A stretch of 64,000 nucleotides of DNA from Woronichinia naegeliana WA131 (GTDB lineage Bacteria; Cyanobacteriota; Cyanobacteriia; Cyanobacteriales; Microcystaceae). Below are positions 8,205-17,941 of the stretch, one piece after another (the stretch's first letter is position 1; every line of letters starts with the position of its first letter). The stretch spans positions 5,178,272 through 5,242,271 of the forward strand of contig CP073041.1 in assembly GCA_025370055.1 (NCBI GenBank). Reading direction: 5' to 3'. A program made the position numbers and the translations under genes. The notes under the pieces were generated by a model. That model saw only the letters and a list, made by a program, of their open reading frames with translations, was not told the DNA's origin and made no database searches.

Positions 8205-9221
8205 TTAGTCAACATTCAGAGTTGTATTCCTTAACACTTCCCCCTGTTGTAGATGGGTTCCATTAACCCAATCCCCACCAGATTGTACTCTTTTACCGGC
8301 TAATTGCACTTCTGTTAATAGCAATAGACCGTCTCCCGTTCGCACAACCGGCCCCCAGTTTTTGAGAATGGCGACCACTTCCCCTGGCTGACCGGTTAAC
8401 CCTTGCAAATCAGGCCAATGCTTAACTAACTCCTGAAACCTTTCTGGCAATTGGGGCCAATAATCTTCTCCCAAAGGAATTGTCGCTAAAACTTTTAACG
8501 TTTGTTCCCGAAAGGTTGTCCAACCATTGGCATAAAAACCCCGTACCTGGTTATGAATCGCGATCGCCGATCGCTGCCAATCTAGACTGAAATCAGATTT
8601 TTTGAGTAGAGGTGCATAGGTAGCGGCTTGAGAATTTTGGGGAATCGGCGTTATCGTTCCCTGTTCTAACTGGCTTAAGGTTGCTAATAATAAATTCGCG
8701 CCATCCTCAGCTAATCTTGCCCCCAAACTTTGAATATTATCTAATAGCTGAATTGGGGTCGAAATCTTGAGTAAACTGGCTCCCGTATCCATACCCTCAT
8801 CCATCAACATGGTCGTGATTCCTGTTTCGCGATCGCCGTTATACAAAGCCCATTGCATGGGAGCGGCTCCTCGATATTGGGGCAAAAGAGAACCATGAAC
8901 ATTAATACAGCCAAACTTGGGAATAGCAAGAACTTCTGGGGACAGAATTTGACCATAGGCAACCACAACAAAAACATCGGCCTCGGCGGCTTTTAAGGCG
9001 GCAATGGTTTCTACATCCTTTCTCAGTCGAGCAGGTTGCCAAATGGGAAGATTCTCGGCCAAAGCCACTTCCTTGACTGGAGAGGGAATCATTTGTTTGC
9101 CCCGCCCCCGTCTTTTATCCGGCTGAGTCACCACCCCCAACAGCGATCGCCCCTCAGATTGGAGAAGGGCATTGAGAGTGGGAACAGCAAATTGGGGGGT
9201 ACCAAAAAAGATGACTCGCAT
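8205..9221 (-). CDS. fmt: Methionyl-tRNA formyltransferase
   Basis: A 338-residue cytoplasmic enzyme that formylates initiator Met-tRNA using 10-formyl-tetrahydrofolate. The N terminus [16 protein letters not shown], the catalytic segment [19 protein letters not shown] (Asn, His) and [17 protein letters not shown] (catalytic Asp) are all present, followed by the C-terminal tRNA-binding domain. Length is normal. It is followed on the minus strand by the dynamin-like gene and preceded by a small conserved gene 60 bp away, possibly one transcript. Confidence 0.95.
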   Translation of the reverse strand: MRVIFFGTPQFAVPTLNALLQSEGRSLLGVVTQPDKRRGRGKQMIPSPVKEVALAENLPIWQPARLRKDVETIAALKAAEADVFVVVAYGQILSPEVLAIPKFGCINVHGSLLPQYRGAAPMQWALYNGDRETGITTMLMDEGMDTGASLLKISTPIQLLDNIQSLGARLAEDGANLLLATLSQLEQGTITPIPQNSQAATYAPLLKKSDFSLDWQRSAIAIHNQVRGFYANGWTTFREQTLKVLATIPLGEDYWPQLPERFQELVKHWPDLQGLTGQPGEVVAILKNWGPVVRTGDGLLLLTEVQLAGKRVQSGGDWVNGTHLQQGEVLRNTTLNVD

Positions 9222-9283
9222 GAAGTTGTCTCTGTTGCTTTACCCCAAAAAGTATAGTGTCAATCAAGGTAAAAGCCTATTAA

Positions 9284-9706
9284 TTATAGGGCGAGGCTTT
9301 GGCATTCCAACTCTAATACCCTAACTAAGCTCTCATTACCGGCCTCTTTTGCCGACTCAATCCGTCTTTCTAGATTCTGACGAATATTTTGCAAATGCAG
9401 TTGAGCCGTTTCATTAAGCGGTTGGGAAGAAGACTGATAAAAATTTAAGGTGGGGCAGAGGGTTAAATTGTCTTCCAGTGAGTAGGGATTAAGCAACTGA
9501 TCCTGACTGACTTTTGCTGACGTAGCATGGGCACGAATTGTCTCATTGACATCCCCCCGAATTTGACTCAGGCTCGATTGGGGGATATGTCTCGGTAAGG
9601 AATAATGGTCGTCTGAGGTAAGCATCGGTTTAGTTAGATCCGCCGTTTGCAGAACAGGATTGGTATAAGGTTTATAAAAATTGCGATCAGGACGGGAAAA
9701 AGGCAT
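9284..9706 (-). CDS. Conserved hypothetical protein
   Basis: A 140-residue soluble protein without recognisable domains. The N-terminal half is rich in P, S, N and T and looks disordered; the last 45 residues (LNETAQLHLQNIRQNLERRIESAKEAG and onward) should form an amphipathic helix pair. It ends 62 bp upstream of fmt on the same strand, so co-transcription is possible. No function is proposed. Confidence 0.6.
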   Translation of the reverse strand: MPFSRPDRNFYKPYTNPVLQTADLTKPMLTSDDHYSLPRHIPQSSLSQIRGDVNETIRAHATSAKVSQDQLLNPYSLEDNLTLCPTLNFYQSSSQPLNETAQLHLQNIRQNLERRIESAKEAGNESLVRVLELECQSLAL

Positions 9707-9974
9707 AATTATGGCGATTTCTTCAGCTTTTTTTAAAATTTTTGAGATGTAAAGAGCCTCAATTAAGGAGATGAGCCGTTAGGATTGGAGCGACAGACTG
9801 GCATAAGCCAGCGACTGGGCAAAAAAGTTTAAATTCTTAGCCCTCAACATCCTAGCGGATTTTAATAAAAAAGAAGAAGAATCTGTATTAATGATTACAT
9901 TTTACCGAAAATCAGCCAGGAATGTCAGGGTATCCTGAAACGGCAAAGATTCTTTAGCTAGTTCGATGGGAAGC

Positions 9975-10004
9975 CCCACGCTCTACCGACAGGTGAGCGA
10001 TGGG
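9975..10004 (+). repeat. Hairpin resembling a tnpB-element right end
   Basis: CCCACGCTC pairs with GAGCGATGGG across an 11-base loop, preceded by GAAGC. The pattern recalls IS200/IS605-type right ends. It is solitary and probably a relic. Confidence 0.35.
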
Positions 10005-10304
10005 ATGAAAGTCGAGTTAATCGAGTGGCTCAATGCCGCGAAGATTAACAAAAAGTGTTATTATTTGGACAAGGCAATAAAGAACCTGATTGCCATAAGG
10101 GTTGATTTCCTTCCCGTAAGATGTCTGATAAGCCTCTGATTGTTGGCACTTCTTCAATGAAGAAGATTCGATCAATAACAAGCGACTCCGTTGCATGGTT
10201 CAAATAGGATGAAAAAGAAATTTCAAAAAGTGGGGTTGGGCATCGTCTCACTATAAAACGCTCCAGTCCAGTTCCATCGTAGAACGACTTTCTGGTGGGA
10301 GAAG

Positions 10305-10338
10305 CCCACACTGTACCGCCTAAGCGGTTAGTGCTGGG
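10305..10338 (+). repeat. Hairpin resembling a tnpB-element right end / omega-RNA 3' scaffold
   Basis: A compound hairpin: CCCA and CACT pair with AGTG and TGGG around an inner stem ACCGC / GCGGT with loop CTAA. It is followed by GAGTATGTCAC, like the end of many cyanobacterial tnpB elements (from memory). No tnpB gene is adjacent, so it would be an orphan scaffold or relic. Confidence 0.4.
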
Positions 10339-10410
10339 AGTATGTCACAAATACTCGTTGCCTTTAGAAAAATCACTAAAAATGATCTATCCAGTGGTTA
10401 AGAGAGAGAA

Positions 10411-12090
10411 CTATTGGGGAGCTTGAATGCCACGAGCACTAGCAAAATCGATCAATTCCTGCTGCAAAGTTGGAGCCGAAGTTCCACTAACGATATACAA
10501 CTTAAAATCCTGACCCGTGCTCAGATATTGACCATAGGAAGAACTAGACTTCATAAACGGTTCGTAGGATTTATCACCGGCTGTGAAAACTTTAAAGAAA
10601 GGAACCATAATGCCGTTGCGATAACTATGCAGAAGATCGGGACTCGGTAAAGTTAAGTCTCCCATGGAATCTATGAGGTTACTCAAACCGGCATCCAGTT
10701 GGGAAAAATCCACATGGGCTTGACCATCAGCTAGGGCAAAATACTTCGTCTCACTGCCTAACCAGGGAAAAGAGCGAACTTGTTCTAGGACAAAGGGCGT
10801 AGCCGGATCATAACTTCCCCCCGCAATGATAATAGGGACTTTTACCTTGCCAAGACCTGTGCGCCCAAAAACGGCATTGTTGACCGGATTAACCGCCGCA
10901 ACTGCCTGGACTCGTGGGTCTCGAAAGTCGTAATTTCTTTGAGGTAATTGCAGGGCGCGACATTGCAGTAACAGGGCTGTATTGGGAAAGGCATTATTGG
11001 GATGACATTCTCTATTGAGATTTTGCCAATCAATTTCTGCTCCAGCAACGGCCATAGCCCCATAGCCACCAAAGGAGTGGCCTCCAACTCCCACAGAAGT
11101 TAAGTTTAAGCGTCCCCCAAATTCCCCAGCATTACGTCGTTCTAATTCATCAATGACAAAACTAATATCCTTAGGACGATCAATAAATTCATTTCTTTCA
11201 AACACCTGACGACTTAAGCCATTGAACAAATCCTGGGCCTGTTGGTAATCACTGCCTGGATGCTGAGGTAAGGCGACGACAAAACCATAGGTGGCAAGAT
11301 GTTCTCCTAAACTATCAAAATCCTCTGGACGTGAAGCTAAACCATGAGAAAAGATCACCACTGGGGTTTGGCCGGCTTTCCAACGTTGGGGCTTAAAGAC
11401 ATCCACATAAAAATGGCGATCGCGACTAGTGTCATGTAATTGCCAAACTTCCTTGGGAGCAACACCGTAAGGTCCGGGCTGACGGGGATCGGGCAATTGG
11501 GAAAAATTGACAGGGGGTTCCGTTTTTGCCTCTACACTGGAGAGGGTAGCCATTGTTCCGATAAACTTTTCTGTAGCCTCAATTAACGCTTGTACTAACT
11601 TCGCCCGTTCTAAAATTCGTTCTCCCTGAAGCTGCACATCCGTCGGTAATTGCCGTAGAAAATTGATCGCGGTTAATCCCTTGGGATCTAGAGAGGCACT
11701 AATCAAGGCTCCTCGCAAGGCATATTTACCGTTACGCCCCCCAGGAATCGTCACCAAATTCCCGATCTGAGTTAAAAAAGCTTCTCCAATTTCTGTATTG
11801 AGAAAACGCGACATTTGGATCGGATCGATCTTGGCTTGGGTATTAAGAAGATTTCTATATTCCTTTTTTTCCGCTTCGGTGACACCCACCACGTTGAAGT
11901 AAAACTGCAAGTTTCCATCTACCACTCCTTCCTTGGCAAACCGTTCTAAAGAAGCAATCCGAATCGAACGATGATAGGGACTAAAGGTAATAAAAATTCT
12001 CTCCGCCGCTTTGACTGGCAGACTGGTCAACAGAGTAGAAATAAGACCTAGTAGAAGGGGACGATGCCAAGAAGAACGTAGTTGAGCCAT
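10411..12090 (-). CDS. Exported alpha/beta hydrolase with DUF1400 domain
   Basis: The preferred start at 12090 gives a signal peptide (MAQLRSSWHRPLLLGLISTL, cleavage near VKAAE). An N-terminal DUF1400-like domain (about residues 30-190) precedes a platelet-activating-factor-acetylhydrolase-like fold: an oxyanion segment VVIFSHGLASRPEDF, nucleophile elbow GVGGHSFGGYGAM, acidic residue around AGGSYDPATP and a His in ALADGQAHVDF. A lipase or esterase acting outside the plasma membrane is the likely role. The frame is also open to a TTG at 12177 that overlaps the ftsI stop by 3 bases, which may reflect translational coupling, but the signal peptide supports 12090. Confidence 0.8.
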   Translation of the reverse strand: MAQLRSSWHRPLLLGLISTLLTSLPVKAAERIFITFSPYHRSIRIASLERFAKEGVVDGNLQFYFNVVGVTEAEKKEYRNLLNTQAKIDPIQMSRFLNTEIGEAFLTQIGNLVTIPGGRNGKYALRGALISASLDPKGLTAINFLRQLPTDVQLQGERILERAKLVQALIEATEKFIGTMATLSSVEAKTEPPVNFSQLPDPRQPGPYGVAPKEVWQLHDTSRDRHFYVDVFKPQRWKAGQTPVVIFSHGLASRPEDFDSLGEHLATYGFVVALPQHPGSDYQQAQDLFNGLSRQVFERNEFIDRPKDISFVIDELERRNAGEFGGRLNLTSVGVGGHSFGGYGAMAVAGAEIDWQNLNRECHPNNAFPNTALLLQCRALQLPQRNYDFRDPRVQAVAAVNPVNNAVFGRTGLGKVKVPIIIAGGSYDPATPFVLEQVRSFPWLGSETKYFALADGQAHVDFSQLDAGLSNLIDSMGDLTLPSPDLLHSYRNGIMVPFFKVFTAGDKSYEPFMKSSSSYGQYLSTGQDFKLYIVSGTSAPTLQQELIDFASARGIQAPQ

Positions 12091-12173
12091 AGCGGAAATG
12101 AGATTCAAAAATTTGCTTTTGAGAAGGTATCTGTAAAAATTGACCAGTTGACCGCGATCGCTGCTTCTGGAAA

Positions 12174-14120
12174 TCAATGAGTCTTTTTGGGCCCATCCGT
12201 AGAAGAATCCGTCAAGGGTTTAAGCGGATCAATCGCGGTGGGAGAAGAAGGTGGAATCCCCTTAATTGCAATCAAAGCCTCCATCACCTTTTTAACCACA
12301 GGAGCCGCTACCGTTCCCCCAAAAACATTACCTCCCTTCGGTTCATCCACTACTGCCAGTACAACATAACGAGGATCTTCCACTGGTAGGATCGAAACAA
12401 AGCTCGTAATATAGGCATTTGCTAAATAACCACCCCTTGGCCCAGCCTTTTGAGCAGTTCCTGTTTTACCGCCGATGTCATAACCATTAATTTGGGCAGC
12501 TTTCCCAGTTCCGCCATCCGCATTAACCACATCTCCCATCATTCGGACGATGGCATGGGCATCAGGTTGGGAAAACACGTTTTTAACAGGATAATCCGGT
12601 TGCCAATGAAGAGTTCCCCTGGCATCCACTAACCCTTCAACCACATGAGGCGTAACCAATCTTCCTCCATTGGCCAGAGCCGCATTGAGTTGTAACAGCT
12701 TAATGGGAGTGAGAGAAAGCCCTTGCCCAAAGGCCGCCGTCGCTGGTTCAATCGCTTGGCTAACAAACTCTTCCCTCGTCTTCAAATAATTTGCCACTTC
12801 GCCAGGCAGATCAATCCCTGTTTTACTACTCATACCCACGCCCTGAAGGAGTGTATAGTACTGATCAGGAGATAAATGCCTCATTAATCCCACCATGCCA
12901 ACATTACTAGAGGTTTTAATGATTTGTGCCACATCAATTAACCCCCCGCCACCAGAATGGGAATTTTTAATTGTCCAGGGCCCAACCCTAACTGAACCTC
13001 CATCAAACACCCTCGTTTTGGGAGTAATGGCCTTGGTACTCATCGCCAGGGCAATATTAATGGGTTTAAAAGTTGAGCCAGGCTCATAGAGATCGCTCAC
13101 TGACCAATTTTTAAAATATTCAACCTTGGATTTGTAATATTCGTTGGGATTAAAAGAGGGTTCATTGACCATCGCCAGAATAGCCCCATCCTTAGCATCC
13201 ATAATCAGGACAGTTCCTCGTTTGGCTTTATAAACCTTCATTTGTGCCTGCAAAGCTTCCTTGGCGGCTCGTTGTAAGCGCATATCCAAGGTTAACTGCA
13301 ATTGCCAATCATTGGACTGGAGTAAATCCTGGGGTAAAAAGGCGGGCAAAATCGTCCCATTACCGGCTCGGCGAATGGAAAAGCTTAAGGCATCCCGTTC
13401 CAACAACTGCTTTTGACTTAATTCAATGCCTGCCTGGCCATGGTGATCCCCATCCACATAGCCGACGACATCGGCTGCCATTTCTTCCTGGGGATAGAAA
13501 CGAGCATACTGCTGCTCTAGTTCTAAGCCATCTAATTTCAGGCTGTGAATTTTAGCGGACTGGGACTCACTTAATCGGGTTGCTAATTTAATCCCACTGG
13601 CTTGCTGATTAAAGCGTTTTACCAATTCCTGCGGAGTTCTGTCCCCTAAAATTAACGCCAGTTCCTGAGCAATTTCTTCCTTGGGTTTTTTAAATAACTT
13701 AGGATGCACGTAGAGGACATACATTAGACGATCTGTTGCTAAAACATTCCCTAAATTATCAATCACAGATCGTCGAGGAATATAGGGTTGGAGACTAGTT
13801 GTTTGTTGAGCCTGGGCTTTTTTTTGCAGCCAAGCGGCTTGAATAACTTGTAAATGATACAGTTTATAGCCTAACCCCAACATTCCAGCCGTTAGGATTC
13901 CCCATACAGCCAGCATTCTTAATTTCGGTAGGGGTGACGGTCTATTTTTCCTTTTGAGGGGGGGGCGTTGAGGAGGGGAGGATTTTCGGTTCTCTAATGG
14001 TAGTTTTGGGGCAGTGACAGTCGAACGCTTTGATACAGGCTTCGGCCGATTGGGTCGCTGGGGACGATTGGCAGGGGAGGTTTTGGGATTCGTTTTCAAC
14101 TTCAAATGCGAGGAGGCCAT
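12174..14120 (-). CDS. ftsI: Septal peptidoglycan transpeptidase FtsI (class B PBP)
   Basis: A 648-residue class B penicillin-binding protein. A basic, proline-rich cytoplasmic tail of about 65 residues is followed by one membrane segment (MLAVWGILTAGMLGLGYKLY), a dimerisation domain, and a transpeptidase domain with the three active-site motifs STFK (in EPGSTFKPIN), SSN (in KTSSNVGMVG) and KTGT (in IGGKTGTAQKAG). It cross-links septal peptidoglycan in the periplasm. The gene order with an FtsL-like gene upstream supports FtsI rather than the elongation PBP2. Confidence 0.92.
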   Translation of the reverse strand: MASSHLKLKTNPKTSPANRPQRPNRPKPVSKRSTVTAPKLPLENRKSSPPQRPPLKRKNRPSPLPKLRMLAVWGILTAGMLGLGYKLYHLQVIQAAWLQKKAQAQQTTSLQPYIPRRSVIDNLGNVLATDRLMYVLYVHPKLFKKPKEEIAQELALILGDRTPQELVKRFNQQASGIKLATRLSESQSAKIHSLKLDGLELEQQYARFYPQEEMAADVVGYVDGDHHGQAGIELSQKQLLERDALSFSIRRAGNGTILPAFLPQDLLQSNDWQLQLTLDMRLQRAAKEALQAQMKVYKAKRGTVLIMDAKDGAILAMVNEPSFNPNEYYKSKVEYFKNWSVSDLYEPGSTFKPINIALAMSTKAITPKTRVFDGGSVRVGPWTIKNSHSGGGGLIDVAQIIKTSSNVGMVGLMRHLSPDQYYTLLQGVGMSSKTGIDLPGEVANYLKTREEFVSQAIEPATAAFGQGLSLTPIKLLQLNAALANGGRLVTPHVVEGLVDARGTLHWQPDYPVKNVFSQPDAHAIVRMMGDVVNADGGTGKAAQINGYDIGGKTGTAQKAGPRGGYLANAYITSFVSILPVEDPRYVVLAVVDEPKGGNVFGGTVAAPVVKKVMEALIAIKGIPPSSPTAIDPLKPLTDSSTDGPKKTH

Positions 14121-14327
14121 AGTCTTGACCAGGAAACGAGAATTTTAAAAGGATGGGGAAACTTAGCTCAATTAGCTTAAAACATTAAATCTGAACAATA
14201 AGCACAATATTTATAGAAATATTGATAAAAACGATAAACCGTATAAATAGTATAAGCAATCATGATCTCTGCAAGGAGAGGAGCCAAGGTCAAGAATCAG
14301 ATTCATTTCCTCTAGCTCCTTTCCAGC

Positions 14328-14879
14328 TTAGTAGGCAATGGGTTCTTTGGAAATAATCAATGGAGACTGAGCTTTGACTGGTTTGGCTTTTGACAAGGAG
14401 AGTGAGTTAGGACTGGCGGCTAAAAAGATATTTTGCTGAGGCATGGCTTTGACTAAGCCCGAACCAGGTTTAGTAGCTTGCTCTGCCAATTGATGTTTAA
14501 TAGATTCATTGCTGGCAATTAATTGACGTTCATAGCGTTGCAGAGTTAGCAATTTATGAAATTCCTGACTCCAAGCCCTAGGAGTATAAACTGTCCAACC
14601 ATAAACGCCCAAGGCAATACCCACTAATCCCAGGGTAAAGACGGAAGTTGCCTGCTGGAAACGCAGCAAAAATTGCAAGCTAGTCGGCAGAGGTGTTTGG
14701 GGTAAGACTGAGGGAGGGAGATTGTCAGATTGGCCAAAACTGGTCTGATTACTGGCTTTCGCAGCCTCTACAGGCAAAGCCTGGGAATGACGGGGAAAAG
14801 CTCTTCTTCCCCGTCTGGCTCTGGGATGGGTATTGGTCAAAAATTCTTTCGGAAGGGCAGTCATGGCAGGGTCTATCAA
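14328..14879 (-). CDS. FtsL-like bitopic membrane protein
   Basis: A 183-residue protein with a polar N terminus of about 75 residues, one transmembrane helix (SVFTLGLVGIALGVYGWTVY, around residues 79-98), then a helical stretch with heptad character (LLTLQRYERQLIASNESIKHQLAEQA) and a low-complexity C-terminal tail. Topology and position directly upstream of ftsI match division proteins of the FtsL class, which recruit FtsI through a periplasmic coiled coil. Sequence identity to FtsL cannot be shown by eye, so the role is inferred. The start may be at 14879 or at the second ATG (14864). Confidence 0.6.
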   Translation of the reverse strand: MIDPAMTALPKEFLTNTHPRARRGRRAFPRHSQALPVEAAKASNQTSFGQSDNLPPSVLPQTPLPTSLQFLLRFQQATSVFTLGLVGIALGVYGWTVYTPRAWSQEFHKLLTLQRYERQLIASNESIKHQLAEQATKPGSGLVKAMPQQNIFLAASPNSLSLSKAKPVKAQSPLIISKEPIAY

Positions 14880-15389
14880 TAAAAAAGTCGAAAATGTGGT
14901 ATGACAACAATTTCATGCTTGCAGAGGCAGCATTACTCCCCAATCATAAACGCTTAGTCGTTTTCCGATCAGGTTTTTGTTCCTTTTTTGCTAACAATTT
15001 TAGAGTGCTGAAGGGCAAGGGGAGAGAGGAAACTCTAAAAAGTTGAGAGAGAGGGAGCATAAATGGGTTTCTGATGCTTAGTTCTCAATTTATCCCCTGT
15101 TGTGGGACAAAGCAGGCGATCGCGGGATTCGGGAAGTGTGAGGATTAGACCTTAGAGTTATTGACAGTTTGCATCAGTCTTTGGTGCTGGGGAAGGACGT
15201 ATTTTCCCTGGGGAATGAAAAATCTTTCCGAGTGATTACGGGGATCACTGGTCTGTTAAGGCATTGAGCCAATTATCTTCTCCCGAAGCCGCGATCGCGT
15301 CTCTGGATCTAAAAACGATGCGGAAAAAAGGAAACAAAGCCGATAGAATGGTTTACTGAAGCGTATTAAATGCAAAAGGTTGAACTCCT
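14880..15389. other. Intergenic region between divergent genes
   Basis: These 510 bp separate the minus-strand FtsL-like/ftsI/hydrolase set from psbX on the plus strand and must hold both promoters. HIP1 sites occur near 15116 and 15292. No coding sequence, RNA gene or repeat was recognised. Confidence 0.5.
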
Positions 15390-15512
15390 ATGACACCTTC
15401 TTTAGCTAATTTCCTCTGGAGCTTGGTATTGGGAGCCGTGATTGTGCTCATTCCCGCCACCGTAGGTCTGATCTTCATTAGCCAAAAAGATAAAATCAAA
15501 CGTAATGTCTGA
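15390..15512 (+). CDS. psbX: Photosystem II protein PsbX
   Basis: A 40-residue protein starting [17 protein letters not shown], with one transmembrane helix (about residues 8-30) and ending [12 protein letters not shown]. The start, helix and the FISQKDKI motif are those of PsbX, a single-span subunit at the edge of photosystem II near cytochrome b559. Short genes like this are easily missed. It is followed 104 bp downstream by ycf66. Confidence 0.95.
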   Translation: MTPSLANFLWSLVLGAVIVLIPATVGLIFISQKDKIKRNV

Positions 15513-15616
15513 TCTGCTCCCCACTCTGGCGTTGGCTGGGGTGGGGCGATCGACTATCACCGAAGGGTTCAAAATTGCTACCCTAAAATAGCGAGATGGA
15601 GTGTTAATTCAGATAA

Positions 15617-16459
15617 ATGGTTAATTTTGGACTTAATTCAGCCAGTATTTTAGGGATTTTTTTGGCGGTGGCCGGGGCTGGTCTCTATTTTTTGCGATCG
15701 GTTCGCCCCGAAGTTTCACGAGACTATGACATTTTTTTCTCGGCTGTCGGCTTGCTCTGTGGCTTAATTTTATTGTTTCAGGGCTGGCGACTTGACCCAA
15801 TTCTCCAGTTTGGCCAATTACTATTAACTGGCTCAACCGTATTTTTTGCGGTAGAAACGATTCGGTTGCGGGGGATCACCACGGAACAGGCCCGCCGCAG
15901 TAGTCCGTTAGTGGACGATCGCCGAGTGAGCAAAACCAGGGTCTATACAGAAGCAGAACTAGATCAGATAGAACCCTACGAAGAAGAAGGTTATAGCGAC
16001 AAGCGTCGCCTCAGAGGTTATACCGATCCCCGCTCTAATCGCAGCACCAATTATGGGGATGAGGAATCCCGCCCTAGTCGTAACCGCCGTCCCGCTAATG
16101 AACCAGATCGGCAATCTCCCCGCCGTTCTCGCCCCAGTCCTCGTCCCGAAACCGATAACTATGCAAGTTGGGAGGAAGATGTTTGGGAAGAACCCCCTTC
16201 TCCCCGTCGTCCCCGTCGTCCGCGACCTGAAAGTGATGGGCCAACTGAATCTAGAGAAACGTCTTCTCGTCCCCGTCGTCCTCGCGCTGAACGCCCTACT
16301 CCAAAGGTTTCTCCCTATGAAGATGAACCACCGGCGGCCTATGTCGATTACCAACCCTTAAATGAAGAGGATGAGACCCCGAATGATTTCCCCTCAGAAT
16401 CTTCCTCTTCTAGCCGCGATCGCCCTAGGGAAGAAGATTCAACCCGATTTGATTATTAG
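15617..16459 (+). CDS. ycf66: Ycf66 family protein
   Basis: A 280-residue protein with three hydrophobic segments in the first 100 residues (SASILGIFLAVAGAGLYFL; FFSAVGLLCGLILLFQGW; FGQLLLTGSTVFFAVETIRL), the conserved Ycf66 region, followed by a 180-residue highly charged tail rich in R, P, S, E and D (many PRRPR and SRPRRPR units). The tail looks disordered. Ycf66 occurs in cyanobacteria and some plastids; its function is not established. The gene lies in the same direction after psbX. Confidence 0.88.
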   Translation: MVNFGLNSASILGIFLAVAGAGLYFLRSVRPEVSRDYDIFFSAVGLLCGLILLFQGWRLDPILQFGQLLLTGSTVFFAVETIRLRGITTEQARRSSPLVDDRRVSKTRVYTEAELDQIEPYEEEGYSDKRRLRGYTDPRSNRSTNYGDEESRPSRNRRPANEPDRQSPRRSRPSPRPETDNYASWEEDVWEEPPSPRRPRRPRPESDGPTESRETSSRPRRPRAERPTPKVSPYEDEPPAAYVDYQPLNEEDETPNDFPSESSSSSRDRPREEDSTRFDY

Positions 16460-16507
16460 ATTTTTTGATTCATTAAAATACGGTTGAGTGAACAATCCTC
16501 TTGGTTA

Positions 16508-17044
16508 ATGCGAGTCTATCGGCCCATTTTGCTCGGTTTATTGGGACTACTTGCGGCCTGTGATTTAATTCCCCGCGCACCGATCGCCTCCTCCCTAAAT
16601 AGTCGCTTCAATGATGAACAACCTGCTTTAAGTGGAGATGGCCGCTGGTTAGCCCTAACCTCCAACCGCAACGGCAATCGGGAGATTTTAGTCTATGACC
16701 TACGGGAAAATCATCTTGTCGATCTGCCCGGTCTTAATCAAAGTAATGCGATCGCCGAAAGTCCTAGCCTAAGTCGTACAGGCCGCTATTTGGTCTATCT
16801 ATCCAGTTTACAAGGACGACCCGATGTCGCTCTTTATGACCGTTTAACTAAACGAACAGACTTATTAACCTTGACCTACCGTAGTTGGGTGAGAAACCCC
16901 CAGATCAGCCCTGACGGTCGCTATGTGGTTTTTGAAACGGCGCGGCGAGGTCAGTGGGACATTGAAGTGCTAGACCGAGGGCCACAGATTGAACTTGATA
17001 TTCCTAACGGTAGCCCTGTCATCGGCCCCTCATCCGTACCCTAG
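16508..17044 (+). CDS. TolB-like beta-propeller lipoprotein
   Basis: The ATG at 16508 gives a lipoprotein signal peptide (MRVYRPILLGLLGLLAAC, lipobox LAAC) and a mature domain with three PD40/WD-type repeats (SGDGRWLALTSNRNGNREI, SRTGRYLVYLSSLQGRPDV, SPDGRYVVFETARRGQWDI). Similar repeats form the TolB propeller. At 178 residues it has too few blades for a closed propeller, so it may oligomerise or be a short family. A TTG at 16484 would add eight residues. It lies 48 bp after ycf66 and may share its transcript. Envelope location is inferred from the lipobox. Confidence 0.75.
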   Translation: MRVYRPILLGLLGLLAACDLIPRAPIASSLNSRFNDEQPALSGDGRWLALTSNRNGNREILVYDLRENHLVDLPGLNQSNAIAESPSLSRTGRYLVYLSSLQGRPDVALYDRLTKRTDLLTLTYRSWVRNPQISPDGRYVVFETARRGQWDIEVLDRGPQIELDIPNGSPVIGPSSVP

Positions 17045-17071
17045 CCGATGAGGAGAAATCTTGATCTCACC

Positions 17072-17860
17072 CTATTCCTGTTTTGCACCGCGTCGCTTCC
17101 GGGTTTGGAACGGGGTGATAATCGGGGCGGAAATAATGGTATCGGGCGGCAAACAGACTAAATAGACGATTAAATTACCAACTCGCTCCGGCGGTAGGGA
17201 AATTTCAGGACGAATTGGGCCATTTTGCTCCCAAATAGGAGTATCCACTGCATCCGGTAATACTACTTGTACCTTAATGCCATACTGCCGCACTTCCTCC
17301 GCCACAGATTCAGAAAAACCAATAACCCCAAATTTAGTTGCACAATAAGCAGAATCATGGGCCCGACCTTGACGACCTGAAACCGAAGACATATTAATAA
17401 TCGTGCCTCGTTTTTGTTGAATCATGTTTGGCAGTACGGCTCGATTACTGAGAAAAACGCCTTTGAGGTTAATGTCCATCACAAAATCCCACTCATCGAC
17501 ACCATATTTAACCATGGGTTTCGGTAAACTACCAGCTCCCCGCAGAACTGCTGCACTAGTTACTAGAATGTCAATTTGTCCAAATTTTTCGACGGTCAGC
17601 CGGGCCATCGCCTCCATATCTTCTTCCTTGCGAACATCTAGGGTTAAACCCAAGGTTTCTGGACAGCCCTCTCCACCAATCTGGGCAAGCTCCTGCTGAA
17701 GTTGCTCAATCCGTTCGGTGGATTTGTCCACAATGACGACTGAGGCTCCCTCGGCCATTAAACCCTGACAAGCGGCTTGACCAATTCCACCCGCACCACC
17801 AGTGACAATGGCGACCTGGCCCTGTAACCTTTTGGCTTGTCCATTCTGGAAACTGTTCAC
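17072..17860 (-). CDS. Short-chain dehydrogenase/reductase 1
   Basis: A 262-residue classical SDR. The nucleotide-binding motif is TGGAGGIG (near residue 20), the NxAG-like motif is degenerate (VTSAAVLRG), the catalytic Ser is in INMSSVSG and the YxxxK pair in SAYCATKFG. Asp after the second strand (IVDKS) suggests NAD preference. The C terminus carries a polar, basic extension. It is a paralogue of the SDR 80 bp upstream on the same strand; shared features such as the NRAVLPNMIQQKRG / NRAVLPSMLQQRSG segments point to tandem duplication. Ketoreduction of an acyl chain is a reasonable guess from the neighbouring acyl carrier protein. Confidence 0.85.
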   Translation of the reverse strand: MNSFQNGQAKRLQGQVAIVTGGAGGIGQAACQGLMAEGASVVIVDKSTERIEQLQQELAQIGGEGCPETLGLTLDVRKEEDMEAMARLTVEKFGQIDILVTSAAVLRGAGSLPKPMVKYGVDEWDFVMDINLKGVFLSNRAVLPNMIQQKRGTIINMSSVSGRQGRAHDSAYCATKFGVIGFSESVAEEVRQYGIKVQVVLPDAVDTPIWEQNGPIRPEISLPPERVGNLIVYLVCLPPDTIISAPIITPFQTRKRRGAKQE

Positions 17861-17941
17861 TCGTACTCTCCTTGATTAATATCTCAAATTATCTTTAATT
17901 ATGGCTAGGGAAGATTAAAAATAATCTTCGTCACCTTGGCT

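Larger units (their letters stand above)
9707..10410. other. Gene-poor region with decayed IS200/IS605-like right ends
   Basis: No convincing gene is seen in 704 bp. A minus-strand frame of 88 codons (10045-10311) has no recognisable features. Two hairpins resemble the right-end/omega-RNA structures that follow tnpB genes: 9975-10004 and 10305-10338. They are listed separately. No tnpB sequence was found between them. Confidence 0.5.

Noticed and set aside
10045-10311. An 88-codon minus-strand frame in the gap before the exported hydrolase
   Set aside because: No recognisable motif, no start context, and it overlaps the tnpB-type hairpin at 10305.
13244-13555. Plus-strand frame of 103 codons inside ftsI
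   Set aside because: Antisense shadow of a well-supported penicillin-binding protein.
15959-16354. A 131-codon minus-strand frame opposite the ycf66 tail
   Set aside because: It is a shadow of the Arg/Pro-rich low-complexity tail of Ycf66.
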